NCBI RefSeq assembly: GCF_000478275.1
Contig: NZ_ASJB01000061.1
Coordinates: 124,001 to 188,000 of the forward strand
Length of the DNA: 64,000 nucleotides
From: Amycolatopsis orientalis DSM 40040 = KCTC 9412
Lineage (GTDB): Bacteria; Actinomycetota; Actinomycetes; Mycobacteriales; Pseudonocardiaceae
Reading direction: 5' to 3'
Shown: positions 7,192 through 15,712 of the stretch, piece after piece
Layout: each line of letters begins with the position of its first letter
Numbering within the stretch: position 1 is the first letter of the stretch
Notes under the pieces: model-generated
The model's input: only the letters and a program-made list of their open reading frames with translations
Databases searched by the model: none
What the model was told of the DNA's origin: nothing
Position numbers and translations under genes: made by a program

Positions 7192-8235
7192 ATGACCGCA
7201 TCGCAGCGGCCCGAACCGGCGGACCCCGGGGGCCGGAGCAGCACCGACGCCGACCCGATCCGGGTCTCCTTCCGGCGCTACGCCGGGGTGCGCACCAGAG
7301 TGCTCGAAGTCGGACCGCAGCCGGTGGAGCCCGCCGACCGCGCCCCGCGGCGGGTGCTCGGCAAGCGGGCCACCGCACGCGGGCACGCGAAGCCGACGGC
7401 ACCGAGGCTGGTACTGCTGCACGGCTACTGCGACAGCGCCGACACCTGGCGCCCCGTCCTGGAGCTGCTCGCGGCCGCCGGTGTTCCGGCGGTCGCGGTC
7501 GATCTGCCCGGATTCGGTGACGCTCAGCCGCTGCGGCCGGGCCCGATGCTCCCGCAGCTGGACGCCTTCACCGCGGCCGTGATCAAGGAGCAGGCCGTCC
7601 TCGGCACGGTGGTGCTCGCCGGGAACTCGCTCGGCGGCACGATGAGCCTGCGCGCCGCGGAGAACCACCGGCTGCCGGTCGCGGGCGTGGCGTCGATCGC
7701 CGCCCCTGGTTTCGTGGACAGCTGGCTGATCCGCACCGTGGCGCGCTATCCGCTGCCGCTGCGGATGTACTCGGCCCTGCCGCTGCCGATCCCCGGCTTC
7801 GTCGTCCGCGCCGTCGCCGAGCAGGTCGTGCCCCGCCTGCTCTACGCGAACGCCACCGCCGCGGACGCCGAGCAGGTTCGCCGGTTCACATCGCTGTTCC
7901 CGGACTATCGCTCCACCACCAGCCGGCTCGAACAGGCGAGGCAACTCGTCGAAGAGCTGACGGACGCGTACCGGCTCGAAGAGATCCGCGTCCCGCTCCT
8001 GGTCGTCGTCTGCGGCAAGGACAAGCTGGTCAGCGCCGCCTCCGGACGGCAGCTGCACGCGCTGGTCCCGCACAGCAGGCTGATGGTGCGCGAAGACTGG
8101 GGACACTGCCCGCAGCTCGACGATCCCCTCGAGATCTCCGAGTTGCTGACGTACTTCTCCGCCAGCGCGTCCAGGCCGTCGAAGATCGCCGCTCGCGTGG
8201 CGGCCGAAGTGAGCGAGGACACCGTCGCCGGATAG
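7192..8235 (+). CDS. Alpha/beta hydrolase
   Basis: The 347-residue protein has an alpha/beta-hydrolase core from about residue 65: the oxyanion-loop motif HGYCDSADTWRP, the nucleophile elbow GNSLGG (Gly-X-Ser-X-Gly, Ser near 145), an acid in the VVVCGKDKLV strand and the catalytic His in EDWGHCPQLDDP near 304. The first 60 residues are a less conserved lead, so a later start is possible, but the leaderless box supports ATG 7192. There is no signal peptide, so it acts in the cytoplasm. Substrate unknown. Confidence 0.9.
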   Translation: MTASQRPEPADPGGRSSTDADPIRVSFRRYAGVRTRVLEVGPQPVEPADRAPRRVLGKRATARGHAKPTAPRLVLLHGYCDSADTWRPVLELLAAAGVPAVAVDLPGFGDAQPLRPGPMLPQLDAFTAAVIKEQAVLGTVVLAGNSLGGTMSLRAAENHRLPVAGVASIAAPGFVDSWLIRTVARYPLPLRMYSALPLPIPGFVVRAVAEQVVPRLLYANATAADAEQVRRFTSLFPDYRSTTSRLEQARQLVEELTDAYRLEEIRVPLLVVVCGKDKLVSAASGRQLHALVPHSRLMVREDWGHCPQLDDPLEISELLTYFSASASRPSKIAARVAAEVSEDTVAG

Positions 8236-8258
8236 GTGCCGATAGGTGCGATCTCCTG

Positions 8259-9110
8259 TTATCCGACCAGCGCCCTGGCGATGGCGAGGAAGTCGCGGAG
8301 TGCGGGATGTGAGGAGTGTGGCGGCCAAGCCAGATATACGGTGACAGGGGGAGCGTCGCTGAGGGGAACGTAGACGATCTCGGGGCGCTGATACAGCTGG
8401 CTGCTCGGGTCCGGGGTGATTCCGAGTCCTGCCCCGGCCGCGATGTTGCTCAACCAGTCGTCGACGGTGGCCACCTCGACCGTGACGGCGGGTCGCCGGT
8501 TCTCTTCCCACAGGTAGGGCTCGGTCGTCCCGGAAGCGGTGTTGACGACCAGGTCGTACGGGACCAGCTCCCCGAGAGTCACCGATCGACGGTTCGCCAG
8601 CTGATGCTGAGCGGGGACCGCGGCCAGACGTGCCTCCCGATAGAGCAGCTCGTGCCGGTATCGCGACCCTGGCCGCTGTCCCCTCACCACGGCGATGTCG
8701 ATGACAGCCTCGTCCAGCTTGACGTAGAGGTCATCGACCTGTCGCAGCTGCAGTGGGTATTCCGGGTGTTCGACCCGCCATCGCTGGATCAGGTTCGTGG
8801 TGAATCGCCCCAATGCCGCCCAGGCATGCCCCACTCGTAACGGCCTCGGGGCGTCGAACGGGCTTGATACGGCCTCGGTAAACGCGTTGACGGCCTGCGT
8901 CGCCTTTGCCCGGAAGGCCATTCCCGCGGCGGTGAGTTCCACTCCTTTTGCCGACCGGCGCAGCAACGTGGCTCCTACCTGCTGTTCGAGCTGGGAAAGC
9001 GTCCGCGACAGGGCGGGCTGGGTCACCCTCAACAGTCGCGCCGCGCGACTGATACTGCCCTCCTCGACTGCCGCGAGAAACGCTTCCAGGTGCCTGAACT
9101 CAACCCCCAT
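8259..9110 (-). CDS. LysR-family transcriptional regulator
   Basis: A 283-residue LysR regulator. The N-terminal winged helix-turn-helix spans about 1-60 (FRHLEAFLAAVEEGSISRAA, then QPALSRTLSQLE), and the rest is a periplasmic-binding-like effector domain of normal length. ATG 9110 is chosen because the conserved family start MxxxFRHLEAF follows it; an in-frame ATG at 9131 adds 7 residues. The gene is divergent from the proline hydroxylase, the usual arrangement for a LysR protein that controls its neighbour. The effector is unknown; proline, a hydroxyproline or 2-oxoglutarate are reasonable candidates. Confidence 0.92.
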   Translation of the reverse strand: MGVEFRHLEAFLAAVEEGSISRAARLLRVTQPALSRTLSQLEQQVGATLLRRSAKGVELTAAGMAFRAKATQAVNAFTEAVSSPFDAPRPLRVGHAWAALGRFTTNLIQRWRVEHPEYPLQLRQVDDLYVKLDEAVIDIAVVRGQRPGSRYRHELLYREARLAAVPAQHQLANRRSVTLGELVPYDLVVNTASGTTEPYLWEENRRPAVTVEVATVDDWLSNIAAGAGLGITPDPSSQLYQRPEIVYVPLSDAPPVTVYLAWPPHSSHPALRDFLAIARALVG

Positions 9111-9131
9111 AACCGCCAAGCATACCGTCAT

Positions 9132-9161
9132 TCGAAACGAGCATTATCGCAAGGGTTTCGA
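9132..9161. promoter_or_regulatory. Inverted repeat between lysR and proline hydroxylase genes, candidate operator
   Basis: TCGAAAC (9132-9138) and GTTTCGA (9155-9161) form a 7-bp inverted repeat with 16 bp between arms. It sits in the AT-rich divergent spacer 22 bp from the lysR start. Tandem half-sites of this size and spacing would suit a LysR tetramer. A TATAAA stretch follows at 9169-9174. Confidence 0.45.
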
Positions 9162-9272
9162 GCGGTGCTATAAAGAACCGCACCCACCCAGCAGGAAATC
9201 GCACTCAGACAGCTGTGCGATGAAGTCGCCGCGCACAAGTCCGAAAAGTACGAACTTACCGGGAGGAAATCG

Positions 9273-10139
9273 GTGCGCTCTCATATCGTGGGCAAAGTCG
9301 AACTGGACAGGGTCAGACTTCAACAGGACCTTGAAGCACTGGCCGCGATTCCACGTGTCGAGGAAGAGTACGACGAATTCAGCTCCGGATACTGGAAGAA
9401 CCTTTCGCTCTGGAACTCCAGCGGCGAGGCGGACGACACCATGTATCGGGACATCCAGGGAGCGGCGAAGCCGACAGCGCACGCCACCAAAGCACCTTAC
9501 CTGGACGAACTGATCCGAACGGTTTTCGACCCGAACATCGTCAAGATGGCTCGAGCCCGCAACCTGGTGGACGCCATGGTCATCCCGCACCGGGACTTCA
9601 TCGAGCTGGACAAGGACAACGACCAGTACTTCCGCACGTTCATGGTCCTCGAAGACAACGAATCCGCCTTCCATTCCGATGACGACACCGTTATCCACAT
9701 GCGTCCGGGCGAGATCTGGTACCTCGACGCCGCCGCCCCGCATTCTGCGGTCAATTTCTCCTCGAACAGCAGGCAGTCCTTGTGCGTCGACTTCGCTTTC
9801 GACGGACCCTTCACGGAAGATCAAATATTCTCCGAAAAATCGTTCTATCAGCCCGCTTTGAAGCCAGATATCGTGGCCAGGAAGCCGTTCACCGACGAAC
9901 ATCGCAACAAGCTCGTCCGACTCGGCGAGGTCATCGACAAGGACAACTTCAAAGACATCTTGTTCTTGATGTCGCGGGTGCATTACCGGTACGACGTGCC
10001 TGCCGCCGAGACCTATACATGGTTCATCGAAGCCTGCCACCTGGCCGACGACGCGACATTGGTAGCGAGAGCGGAGGGGGTACGCGACTACATGATCGGT
10101 CAGCGCGCCCTCGGTGAGCGGCTCCTCGCAGTCGCCTGA
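9273..10139 (+). CDS. L-proline cis-3-hydroxylase-like 2-oxoglutarate dioxygenase
   Basis: The 288-residue protein closely resembles, over its full length, the proline 3-hydroxylase of Streptomyces sp. TH1 as I remember it (start MRSHI.G..ELD, HRDFxELD, FHSDDDTVIHMRPGEIW, KPFT near the C-terminus). Such enzymes use Fe(II), O2 and 2-oxoglutarate to make cis-3-hydroxy-L-proline. The metal triad is His106, Asp108, His157, and Arg167 is placed to bind 2-oxoglutarate. GTG 9273 follows a strong site GGGAGGA by 5 nt. The gene is less GC-rich than its neighbours and uses AT-ending codons such as ATA and AAA, which hints at transfer. A related amino acid such as pipecolate could be the substrate. Confidence 0.9.
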   Translation: MRSHIVGKVELDRVRLQQDLEALAAIPRVEEEYDEFSSGYWKNLSLWNSSGEADDTMYRDIQGAAKPTAHATKAPYLDELIRTVFDPNIVKMARARNLVDAMVIPHRDFIELDKDNDQYFRTFMVLEDNESAFHSDDDTVIHMRPGEIWYLDAAAPHSAVNFSSNSRQSLCVDFAFDGPFTEDQIFSEKSFYQPALKPDIVARKPFTDEHRNKLVRLGEVIDKDNFKDILFLMSRVHYRYDVPAAETYTWFIEACHLADDATLVARAEGVRDYMIGQRALGERLLAVA

Positions 10140-10150
10140 CCCACCTCGAA

Positions 10151-10182
10151 GTGGGGAGACCCGTTTTCCCGGGTCTCCCCAC
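10151..10182 (+). terminator. Strong hairpin between hydroxylase and EamA genes
   Basis: A perfect 13-bp stem (10151-10163 with 10170-10182, loop TTTTCC) begins 11 nt after the hydroxylase stop and 24 nt before the transporter start. It may end most transcripts and lower transporter expression relative to the enzyme. Confidence 0.7.
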
Positions 10183-10205
10183 CCAAGCGGAAGAACCGGC
10201 CACCG

Positions 10206-11123
10206 ATGCCCGAAGTCGCATCCCCATCCCGTGTCAGCCGGCTCAAGGTCGGCGCGCCGATAGCGTTCGTGCTCATGTGGGCCAGCGGCGCGATCGCCGT
10301 GCTGTACGGCCTCGAGCACTCCTCGGTGGTGACGTTTCTCCTGTTACGCGCCGTCGGCGCGGCCGCGATCTCCTGGCTGGTGTGGCTGGTCGTGCGTGAT
10401 CGACTGCCCGCTCGCCGGGGACAGTGGGCACGCTTGATCGCTGTCGCACTCCTACTTCAGGTGTTTTACCAGGGATTCTTCTTCCTGGCATTGGGGACGG
10501 GGGCACCGGCGGGAGTGGTCGCGGTGCTGGTCGGCTTCCAACCGGTCCTCACCGCGATCTTGACCCGCCCCGGCTACGACCCCACCCTGTACGCGGGTCT
10601 GGCGCTGGGCTTCGCCGGGGTCGTGGTCACCTCCGCGTCGGGAATCGACCTGAGTGAGGTCGGCAGCGTGCTGGGCGTGGTGTTCTCCATCGCGGCACTG
10701 ATCGGCATCACGGCGGGAACGCTGGTGCAGGCTCGCACGGTCGGCGTCGGGGTGTGGGCCTCCCTTGCTCTGCAAAGCACCATCAGTGCCGTCGTCTACG
10801 CCCTTGTCGCCCTCACCACAGGAACCGTGAGCGCGCAGGCGAATTTCGAGCTCGTCGCCGCAGTGGGGTGGATGGTCCTGGTCGTGTCCGTCGGAGCGAC
10901 CGCGCTGCTGTACTTGATGATCGGCAAAGGTGAAGCCACCAAGGTGACCAGCTTGTTCTACTGCGTTCCACCGGTCACCGCGTTGCTGGACTGGGCGTTC
11001 TTCGGACGGTTCCTCACCGGCTGGGAGATCGCGGGCGTCGTTCTCGTCTCCTTGGCGGTCGCGCTGACTCAGCGCGCGAAAGAAAGTCACGCTCACAAAC
11101 CGAGGCAAACCAGCGACGCATAG
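10206..11123 (+). CDS. EamA/RhaT-family (DMT) transporter next to proline hydroxylase
   Basis: A 305-residue membrane protein with ten predicted helices in two EamA repeats (about 15-140 and 150-290), the fold of drug/metabolite exporters such as amino acid and metabolite efflux proteins. It follows the hydroxylase in the same direction with 66 bp between, so it may export the hydroxylated amino acid; this is an inference from position. ATG 10206 starts the first membrane segment after a short basic lead. The last residues are His/Lys-rich. Confidence 0.88.
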   Translation: MPEVASPSRVSRLKVGAPIAFVLMWASGAIAVLYGLEHSSVVTFLLLRAVGAAAISWLVWLVVRDRLPARRGQWARLIAVALLLQVFYQGFFFLALGTGAPAGVVAVLVGFQPVLTAILTRPGYDPTLYAGLALGFAGVVVTSASGIDLSEVGSVLGVVFSIAALIGITAGTLVQARTVGVGVWASLALQSTISAVVYALVALTTGTVSAQANFELVAAVGWMVLVVSVGATALLYLMIGKGEATKVTSLFYCVPPVTALLDWAFFGRFLTGWEIAGVVLVSLAVALTQRAKESHAHKPRQTSDA

Positions 11124-11159
11124 TGCACGAACAGCCCCCGAAATGGGGCACCCTGTTCA

Positions 11160-11210
11160 CCCACTCGGAGGACGCAGCTTAGTCTCCCACTCGGACTGTG
11201 ACCCAGTCCG
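11160..11210 (+). promoter_or_regulatory. Direct and inverted repeats before the APC permease gene
   Basis: CCCACTCGGA occurs twice (11160-11169, 11186-11195), and CGGACT/AGTCCG (11192-11197, 11205-11210) form a 6-bp hairpin. A TAGTCT -10-like box lies between the direct repeats (11180-11185). The set may be a regulated promoter, but no regulator is adjacent. Confidence 0.3.
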
Positions 11211-11236
11211 AAGGCACAACCTGTTGGGAGACGACG

Positions 11237-12715
11237 ATGTCCGCACCGCGCAGTCTGGGCTCGGGAACCGGGATATTCCGACGCAAACCGATCGATCAGA
11301 TCCAAGAACTCGGTGACAACGGCGGCGGGCTGCACCGCACGCTGGGGCTCCGCCAACTGACCGCGATCGGCGTCGGCGGCATCATCGGCGCGGGGATCTT
11401 CTCCCTGGCCGGTGCGGTCGCGAACGAGAAGGCCGGCCCCGCCGTGCTCATCTCGTTCCTCATCGCGGGGATCGCCAGCGCGGCGGCCGCGTTCTCCTAC
11501 GCCGAGTTCGCCGGGCTGATCCCCCGTGCCGGATCCGCCTACACCTATGGCTACACCGTGCTGGGCGAGATCGTCGGCTGGTTCATCGGCTGGGACCTCC
11601 TGCTCGAGTACACCGCGATCGTGGCGGTGGTCGCGATCGGCATCTCCGGCTACTTCAACGAGTTACTGGGCTATCTCGACATCAAGCTTCCGTTGTGGAT
11701 GCTGGGCGCTCCGGGCACCGAGAAGGGCGACGTCGCGTCCGGCTCGTACAAGATCAACCTGTTCGCCGTGCTGCTGTGCCTGCTGATCGCCTTCATCCTC
11801 AACCAGGGTATGAAGAACGCGGCCCGGTTCGAGACGCTGCTGGTCTACCTGAAGGTCGCGCTGGTCCTGCTGGTGATCGTCGTCGGCGTGTTCCACATCA
11901 ACACCGACAACTACTCGAACTTCTTCCCGTTCGGTCTCAGCGGTGCCTTCACGGGCGCGGCGACGGTGTTCTTCGCGGTCTTCGGCTACGACGCCATGTC
12001 CACCGCGGCCGAGGAATCCACCGACTCCCAGAAGCACATGCCGAAGGCGATCATCTACTCACTCGCCATTTCGATGGTGCTCTACGTGCTGGCCTGCCTG
12101 GTCCTGACCGGCATGGTCAACTACAAGGACATCGACAGCGAAGCCGCCTTCTCCAGTGCCTTCGCGGGTATCGGGATGAAGTGGCTCGGCCTGATCATCG
12201 CGGTCGGTGCGATCATCGGCATCACCACGGTGCTGTTCACCTTCCTCATGGGTGCGAGCCGCGTCGGCTACTCGATGAGCCGCGACGGTCTGCTGCCCAA
12301 GTGGTTCGGCAAGACCCACCCGGTGCGCAAGGTGCCGAGCCGGATGACTTGGGTGCTCGGCATCGCGTCGGCGCTCATCGCGGGTCTGCTGCCCATCGGC
12401 GAAGCCGCCGAACTGACCAACATCGGCATCCTGCTCGCGTTCGTGGTCGTCTGCGTCGCCGTGATCGTGCTGCGCTACAAGCAGCCCGACCTGCCGCGGT
12501 CCTTCAAGACCCCGGGCATGCCGGTCGTGCCGATCATCGGCGTCGTCTTCTCGATCTGGCTGATCACGTTCCTGGACCCGGAGACCTGGCTGCGGTTCGC
12601 GATCTGGTTCGCCATCGGCCTGGTCATCTACTTCGCCTACAGCCGCCGTCACTCGGCGATGAACGCGAACAGCGGCGACGCGAAGCAGGTCAGCGAAGAC
12701 GACTCAACCGCGTAG
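11237..12715 (+). CDS. APC-family amino acid permease (cationic amino acid transporter type)
   Basis: The 492-residue protein has 12 or more membrane helices and the APC signature GVGGIIGAGIFSLAGAVA near residue 48, plus the conserved FFAVFGYDAMSTAAEES segment near 245, which is typical of the CAT/YfnA amino acid permease branch. It should import amino acids, perhaps basic ones, with proton coupling. ATG 11237 is preferred to the in-frame start at 11198 because GGGAG sits 6 nt before it and the extra 13 residues are not conserved in type. The 3' end overlaps the convergent monooxygenase gene by 26 nt. Confidence 0.92.
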   Translation: MSAPRSLGSGTGIFRRKPIDQIQELGDNGGGLHRTLGLRQLTAIGVGGIIGAGIFSLAGAVANEKAGPAVLISFLIAGIASAAAAFSYAEFAGLIPRAGSAYTYGYTVLGEIVGWFIGWDLLLEYTAIVAVVAIGISGYFNELLGYLDIKLPLWMLGAPGTEKGDVASGSYKINLFAVLLCLLIAFILNQGMKNAARFETLLVYLKVALVLLVIVVGVFHINTDNYSNFFPFGLSGAFTGAATVFFAVFGYDAMSTAAEESTDSQKHMPKAIIYSLAISMVLYVLACLVLTGMVNYKDIDSEAAFSSAFAGIGMKWLGLIIAVGAIIGITTVLFTFLMGASRVGYSMSRDGLLPKWFGKTHPVRKVPSRMTWVLGIASALIAGLLPIGEAAELTNIGILLAFVVVCVAVIVLRYKQPDLPRSFKTPGMPVVPIIGVVFSIWLITFLDPETWLRFAIWFAIGLVIYFAYSRRHSAMNANSGDAKQVSEDDSTA

Positions 12716-13739
12716 CGGCTTCGCGGGCTTCGGCCTGGAGGCGTTCGACGATCGACGCCGCCGGGCCGGAGCCCGCGAGTTCGTAGGTCTGCCCGGCGTA
12801 GAGGGACATGATCTCCGCGTCCCCCGCCTTGCCCGCCGCCGCGCGGATCGGTTTGGTCAGATTGTTGACCTCCGGATACGCCGACGGCGCCGTGGCCGAG
12901 AAGTCCGTGACCGCGCGGTTGACCAGGGAGCGCGCGGGACGACCGCTGAACACCCTGGTGAACGCCGTCGGCCTGCCTCCGTCCGCCAGCGCCAGCCGGT
13001 GCGCGGGCTGTGTCCCGGCTTCGTCCGCCCTCAGGAACGCGGTGCCCAGCTGAGCCGCGACCGCACCCGCCGCCAGCACCGCCGCGATGTCGGCGCCGTG
13101 CACGAGACCACCGGTGGCGACGAGCGGCAAGTCCGTGCGCGCCGAAACCAAGCGAAGCAGGCTGAGCACGCCGTACTGCGGTCCCCCGCCTTCGGCCTCG
13201 GGTTCGTCAGCGAAGAGCCCTCGATGCGCTCCGGCCTCGAAGCCCTGGAGCACGAGAGCGTCCGCGCCGACCGCTATAGCCCTTTCGGCTTCCTCCGGGC
13301 TGGTGACCGTGACGGCCACTTCGCTCCCGTTGGCATGCAGGCGCCCGACGTCCTCCGGCGAGGGAACGCCGAAGGTGAAAGAAACGACCGGCACCTTCCG
13401 CTCCAGCACGACCTCGAGCTTCGCGGTGTAGGCGTCGTCATCCCAGCGTGGCTCACCGGGTTCGACGCCGTAACGCTCGGCTTCCGCACGCCAGCGCTCG
13501 ATATGGCCGCCGAGGTCGGCCTCGGCGGCGCCACCCGGGACGAAGAGATTCACCCCGAACGGCTCACCCGTGAGTTCGGCCGTCTTGGCGATCCGGTCCG
13601 CGAGGGCGTCGGCGCTCAGATAGCCCCCGGCCAGGAAGCCGAAGCCACCCGCCGCGGTCACCGCGGCCACGAGTTCGGGAGTGGTCGGCCCGCCGGCCAT
13701 GGGAGCCGCGATCACCGGGAAACGCAGGTCTTCGAACAC
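12690..13739 (-). CDS. Nitronate monooxygenase family protein (FMN TIM barrel)
   Basis: The 349-residue protein is a 2-nitropropane dioxygenase/nitronate monooxygenase-type TIM barrel. The start FPVIAAPMAGGPTTPELVAAV with the AGGFGFLAGGYL turn binds FMN, and the phosphate-binding region GGLVHGADIAAVLAAGAVAAQLGTAFL (about 210-236) is clear. It oxidises alkyl nitronates, which are toxic, in the cytoplasm. There are no partner genes. It overlaps the convergent permease gene by 26 nt. Confidence 0.9.
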   Translation of the reverse strand: MFEDLRFPVIAAPMAGGPTTPELVAAVTAAGGFGFLAGGYLSADALADRIAKTAELTGEPFGVNLFVPGGAAEADLGGHIERWRAEAERYGVEPGEPRWDDDAYTAKLEVVLERKVPVVSFTFGVPSPEDVGRLHANGSEVAVTVTSPEEAERAIAVGADALVLQGFEAGAHRGLFADEPEAEGGGPQYGVLSLLRLVSARTDLPLVATGGLVHGADIAAVLAAGAVAAQLGTAFLRADEAGTQPAHRLALADGGRPTAFTRVFSGRPARSLVNRAVTDFSATAPSAYPEVNNLTKPIRAAAGKAGDAEIMSLYAGQTYELAGSGPAASIVERLQAEAREAATRLSRLR

Positions 13740-13807
13740 GCTTCCGACGATAGTCCTCTCACCACGACACGGAATGTGACCTGCGAGTCACGTCAAGGTT
13801 CCTCCCT

Positions 13808-13823
13808 GGTGGTCTAGACCTTT
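13808..13823 (+). promoter_or_regulatory. DasR-type (dre) operator
   Basis: The core TGGTCTAGACC (13810-13820) with a T at the next position matches the dre consensus TGGTCTAGACCA at 11 of 12 positions; GGTCTAGACC is a perfect palindrome. DasR is the GntR-family repressor of chitin and N-acetylglucosamine use in actinomycetes. The site lies 74 bp before a secreted hexosaminidase gene, exactly the expected target class. Confidence 0.85.
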
Positions 13824-13852
13824 GTCGGCGGAAATGCGACGATCGGACCGGT

Positions 13853-13868
13853 CGTGACGCGCGTCACG
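13853..13868 (+). promoter_or_regulatory. 16-bp perfect palindrome before the hexosaminidase gene
   Basis: CGTGACGCGCGTCACG is fully self-complementary and sits between the dre site and the ribosome binding site (AGGAGG, 13884-13889). It could be a second operator or a hairpin in the leader. Confidence 0.5.
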
Positions 13869-13894
13869 TCTCTCCCGTCCCCCAGGAGGCCCTG

Positions 13895-15658
13895 GTGAAC
13901 AACTGGAAAGCACGGCTGGGCCGCGCCTTCGTCGGGGTGGCGCTGCTCGCCGGCGTCACCACCGCGGCCGCCCCCGTCGCCGGCGCGGCCACCCCGCCGC
14001 TGCAGGCGATCGTCCCCGCGCCGGTCTCGGCCCAAGCCGTCGCCGGCTCCGATCACGCCCTGACCGCGAACACGAAGATCTACACCCAGGCCGGTTCGGC
14101 ACCCGCCAAGGCGGTCGGCGATCACCTCGCCGACGTCCTGCGCAAGTCCACCGGCTTCGCCCTGCCCGTTTCGGACGCGCCATCGGGCACCCCCACCGAT
14201 GGCATCTCACTTCTGCTGTCCGGTGCCAGCCCCAGTGTCGGCGACCAGGGTTACCAACTGAGTTCGAGGTCGGCTTCGGTCGTCCTGCGCGCGACGACCG
14301 CGCAAGGTCTCTTCGGTGGCGTCCAGACGCTGCGGCAGTTGCTGCCCGGCAAGATCGAAAGCCCCACGGTGCAGGCGGGCCCCTGGCCGATCCCGGGCGC
14401 CGACATCCTGGACTACCCGCGCTTCGGCTACCGCGGCGCGATGCTCGACGTCGCCCGGCACTTCCATCCGGTCGCGACGGTCAAGCGGTACCTCGACCAG
14501 CTGGCGCAGTACAAGATCAACAACCTGCACCTGCATCTGGCCGACGACCAGGGCTGGCGGATCCAGATCGACAGCTGGCCGCGACTGGCCACCTATGGCG
14601 GCAGCACCCAGGTCGGTGGCGGCGCCGGTGGCTACTACACGAAGGCGCAGTACACCGAGATCGTGAACTACGCGGCTTCACGGTTCATCACGGTCATCCC
14701 GGAGATCGACATGCCGGGGCACACCAACGCCGCCCAGGCCTCCTACGCGGAGCTGAACTGCAACAACACCGCTCCCCCGCTGCGCACCGACACCGCGGTC
14801 GGCTACAGCTCGCTCTGCATCTCGAAGGAGATCACCTACACCTTCGTCAACGACGTCATCCGGGAGATCGCGGCGCTGACGCCAGGGCCGTACTTCCACC
14901 TCGGCGGTGACGAGGCCCAGGCCACCAGCGACGCGGACTACCGCACTTTCATGAACCGCGTGCTGCCCATGGTGGCGGCCGCAGGGAAGCAGGTCGTCGG
15001 CTGGCACGAGATCGGCAAGGCGACCCTGCCCGCGACGGCGACCCCGCAGTTCTGGGGGACGACGACGTCCAGCACGGAGGTCTCGAACGCGGTCGCCCGC
15101 GGCAGCAAGGTGATCCTGTCGCCGGCGAACAAGGCGTACCTGGACATGAAGTACAACTCCAGCACGCCGATCGGGCTCTCGTGGGCGGGCTACATCGAGG
15201 TCCAGGACGCCTACAACTGGAACCCGGGCGCCTACCTCTCCGGTGTGCCCGAGTCCGCCGTTCGCGGCGTCGAATCCCCGCTGTGGACCGAAACCGTGGT
15301 GACCCCGGCGAACATCGACTACCTCGCCTTCCCGAGGCTCCCGGCACACGCCGAACTCGGCTGGTCGCCGTGGTCGACGCACGATTGGAACGCCTTCCGG
15401 ACGCGCCTCGGCGCCCAGGCTCCGCGCTGGCAGGCGCAGGGTATCGGCTACTACGCGTCGGGCCAGGTGCCCTGGGAGACCGGGTCCGGCAACCCCGGCA
15501 CCTGCTCGCTCCCGGCGTGGGACCGCGCCGCCGTCTACACCGGCGGGGCGACCGTCTCCCACAACGGGCACAAATGGACCGCGCAGTGGTGGACACAGGG
15601 CGAGGAACCGGGCGCGGGCGGCCAATGGGGCGTCTGGCGCGACAACGGCACCTGCTGA
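13895..15658 (+). CDS. Secreted beta-N-acetylhexosaminidase (GH20) with C-terminal chitin-binding domain
   Basis: The 587-residue enzyme has a Sec signal peptide (1-31), a GH20b-like N-terminal domain (about 35-170) and a GH20 barrel from about 176. The catalytic Asp-Glu pair is Asp339-Glu340 in HLGGDEAQATSD. A linker leads to a CBM5/12-type domain (about 537-587) with Trp-rich KWTAQWWTQGEEPG and two Cys. It releases N-acetylglucosamine from chitin oligomers outside the cell. GTG 13895 follows AGGAGG by 5 nt. The upstream dre site indicates induction by N-acetylglucosamine through DasR. Confidence 0.95.
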   Translation: MNNWKARLGRAFVGVALLAGVTTAAAPVAGAATPPLQAIVPAPVSAQAVAGSDHALTANTKIYTQAGSAPAKAVGDHLADVLRKSTGFALPVSDAPSGTPTDGISLLLSGASPSVGDQGYQLSSRSASVVLRATTAQGLFGGVQTLRQLLPGKIESPTVQAGPWPIPGADILDYPRFGYRGAMLDVARHFHPVATVKRYLDQLAQYKINNLHLHLADDQGWRIQIDSWPRLATYGGSTQVGGGAGGYYTKAQYTEIVNYAASRFITVIPEIDMPGHTNAAQASYAELNCNNTAPPLRTDTAVGYSSLCISKEITYTFVNDVIREIAALTPGPYFHLGGDEAQATSDADYRTFMNRVLPMVAAAGKQVVGWHEIGKATLPATATPQFWGTTTSSTEVSNAVARGSKVILSPANKAYLDMKYNSSTPIGLSWAGYIEVQDAYNWNPGAYLSGVPESAVRGVESPLWTETVVTPANIDYLAFPRLPAHAELGWSPWSTHDWNAFRTRLGAQAPRWQAQGIGYYASGQVPWETGSGNPGTCSLPAWDRAAVYTGGATVSHNGHKWTAQWWTQGEEPGAGGQWGVWRDNGTC

Positions 15659-15666
15659 TCGCCACC

Positions 15667-15701
15667 AGCCCGCTCGGCCCCTTCACCGGGCCGGGCGGGC
15701 T
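15667..15701 (+). terminator. Terminator of hexosaminidase gene overlapping the next promoter
   Basis: A 14-bp stem (15667-15680 with 15688-15701, one wobble pair) starts 8 nt after the stop. Its last base is also the first base of the TACGGT box used by the next gene. Confidence 0.7.
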
Positions 15702-15706
15702 ACGGT
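15701..15706 (+). promoter_or_regulatory. Leaderless -10 box for the PPOX gene
   Basis: TACGGT lies 6 nt before ATG 15713, with no ribosome binding site. Confidence 0.5.
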
Positions 15707-15712
15707 GGATCC

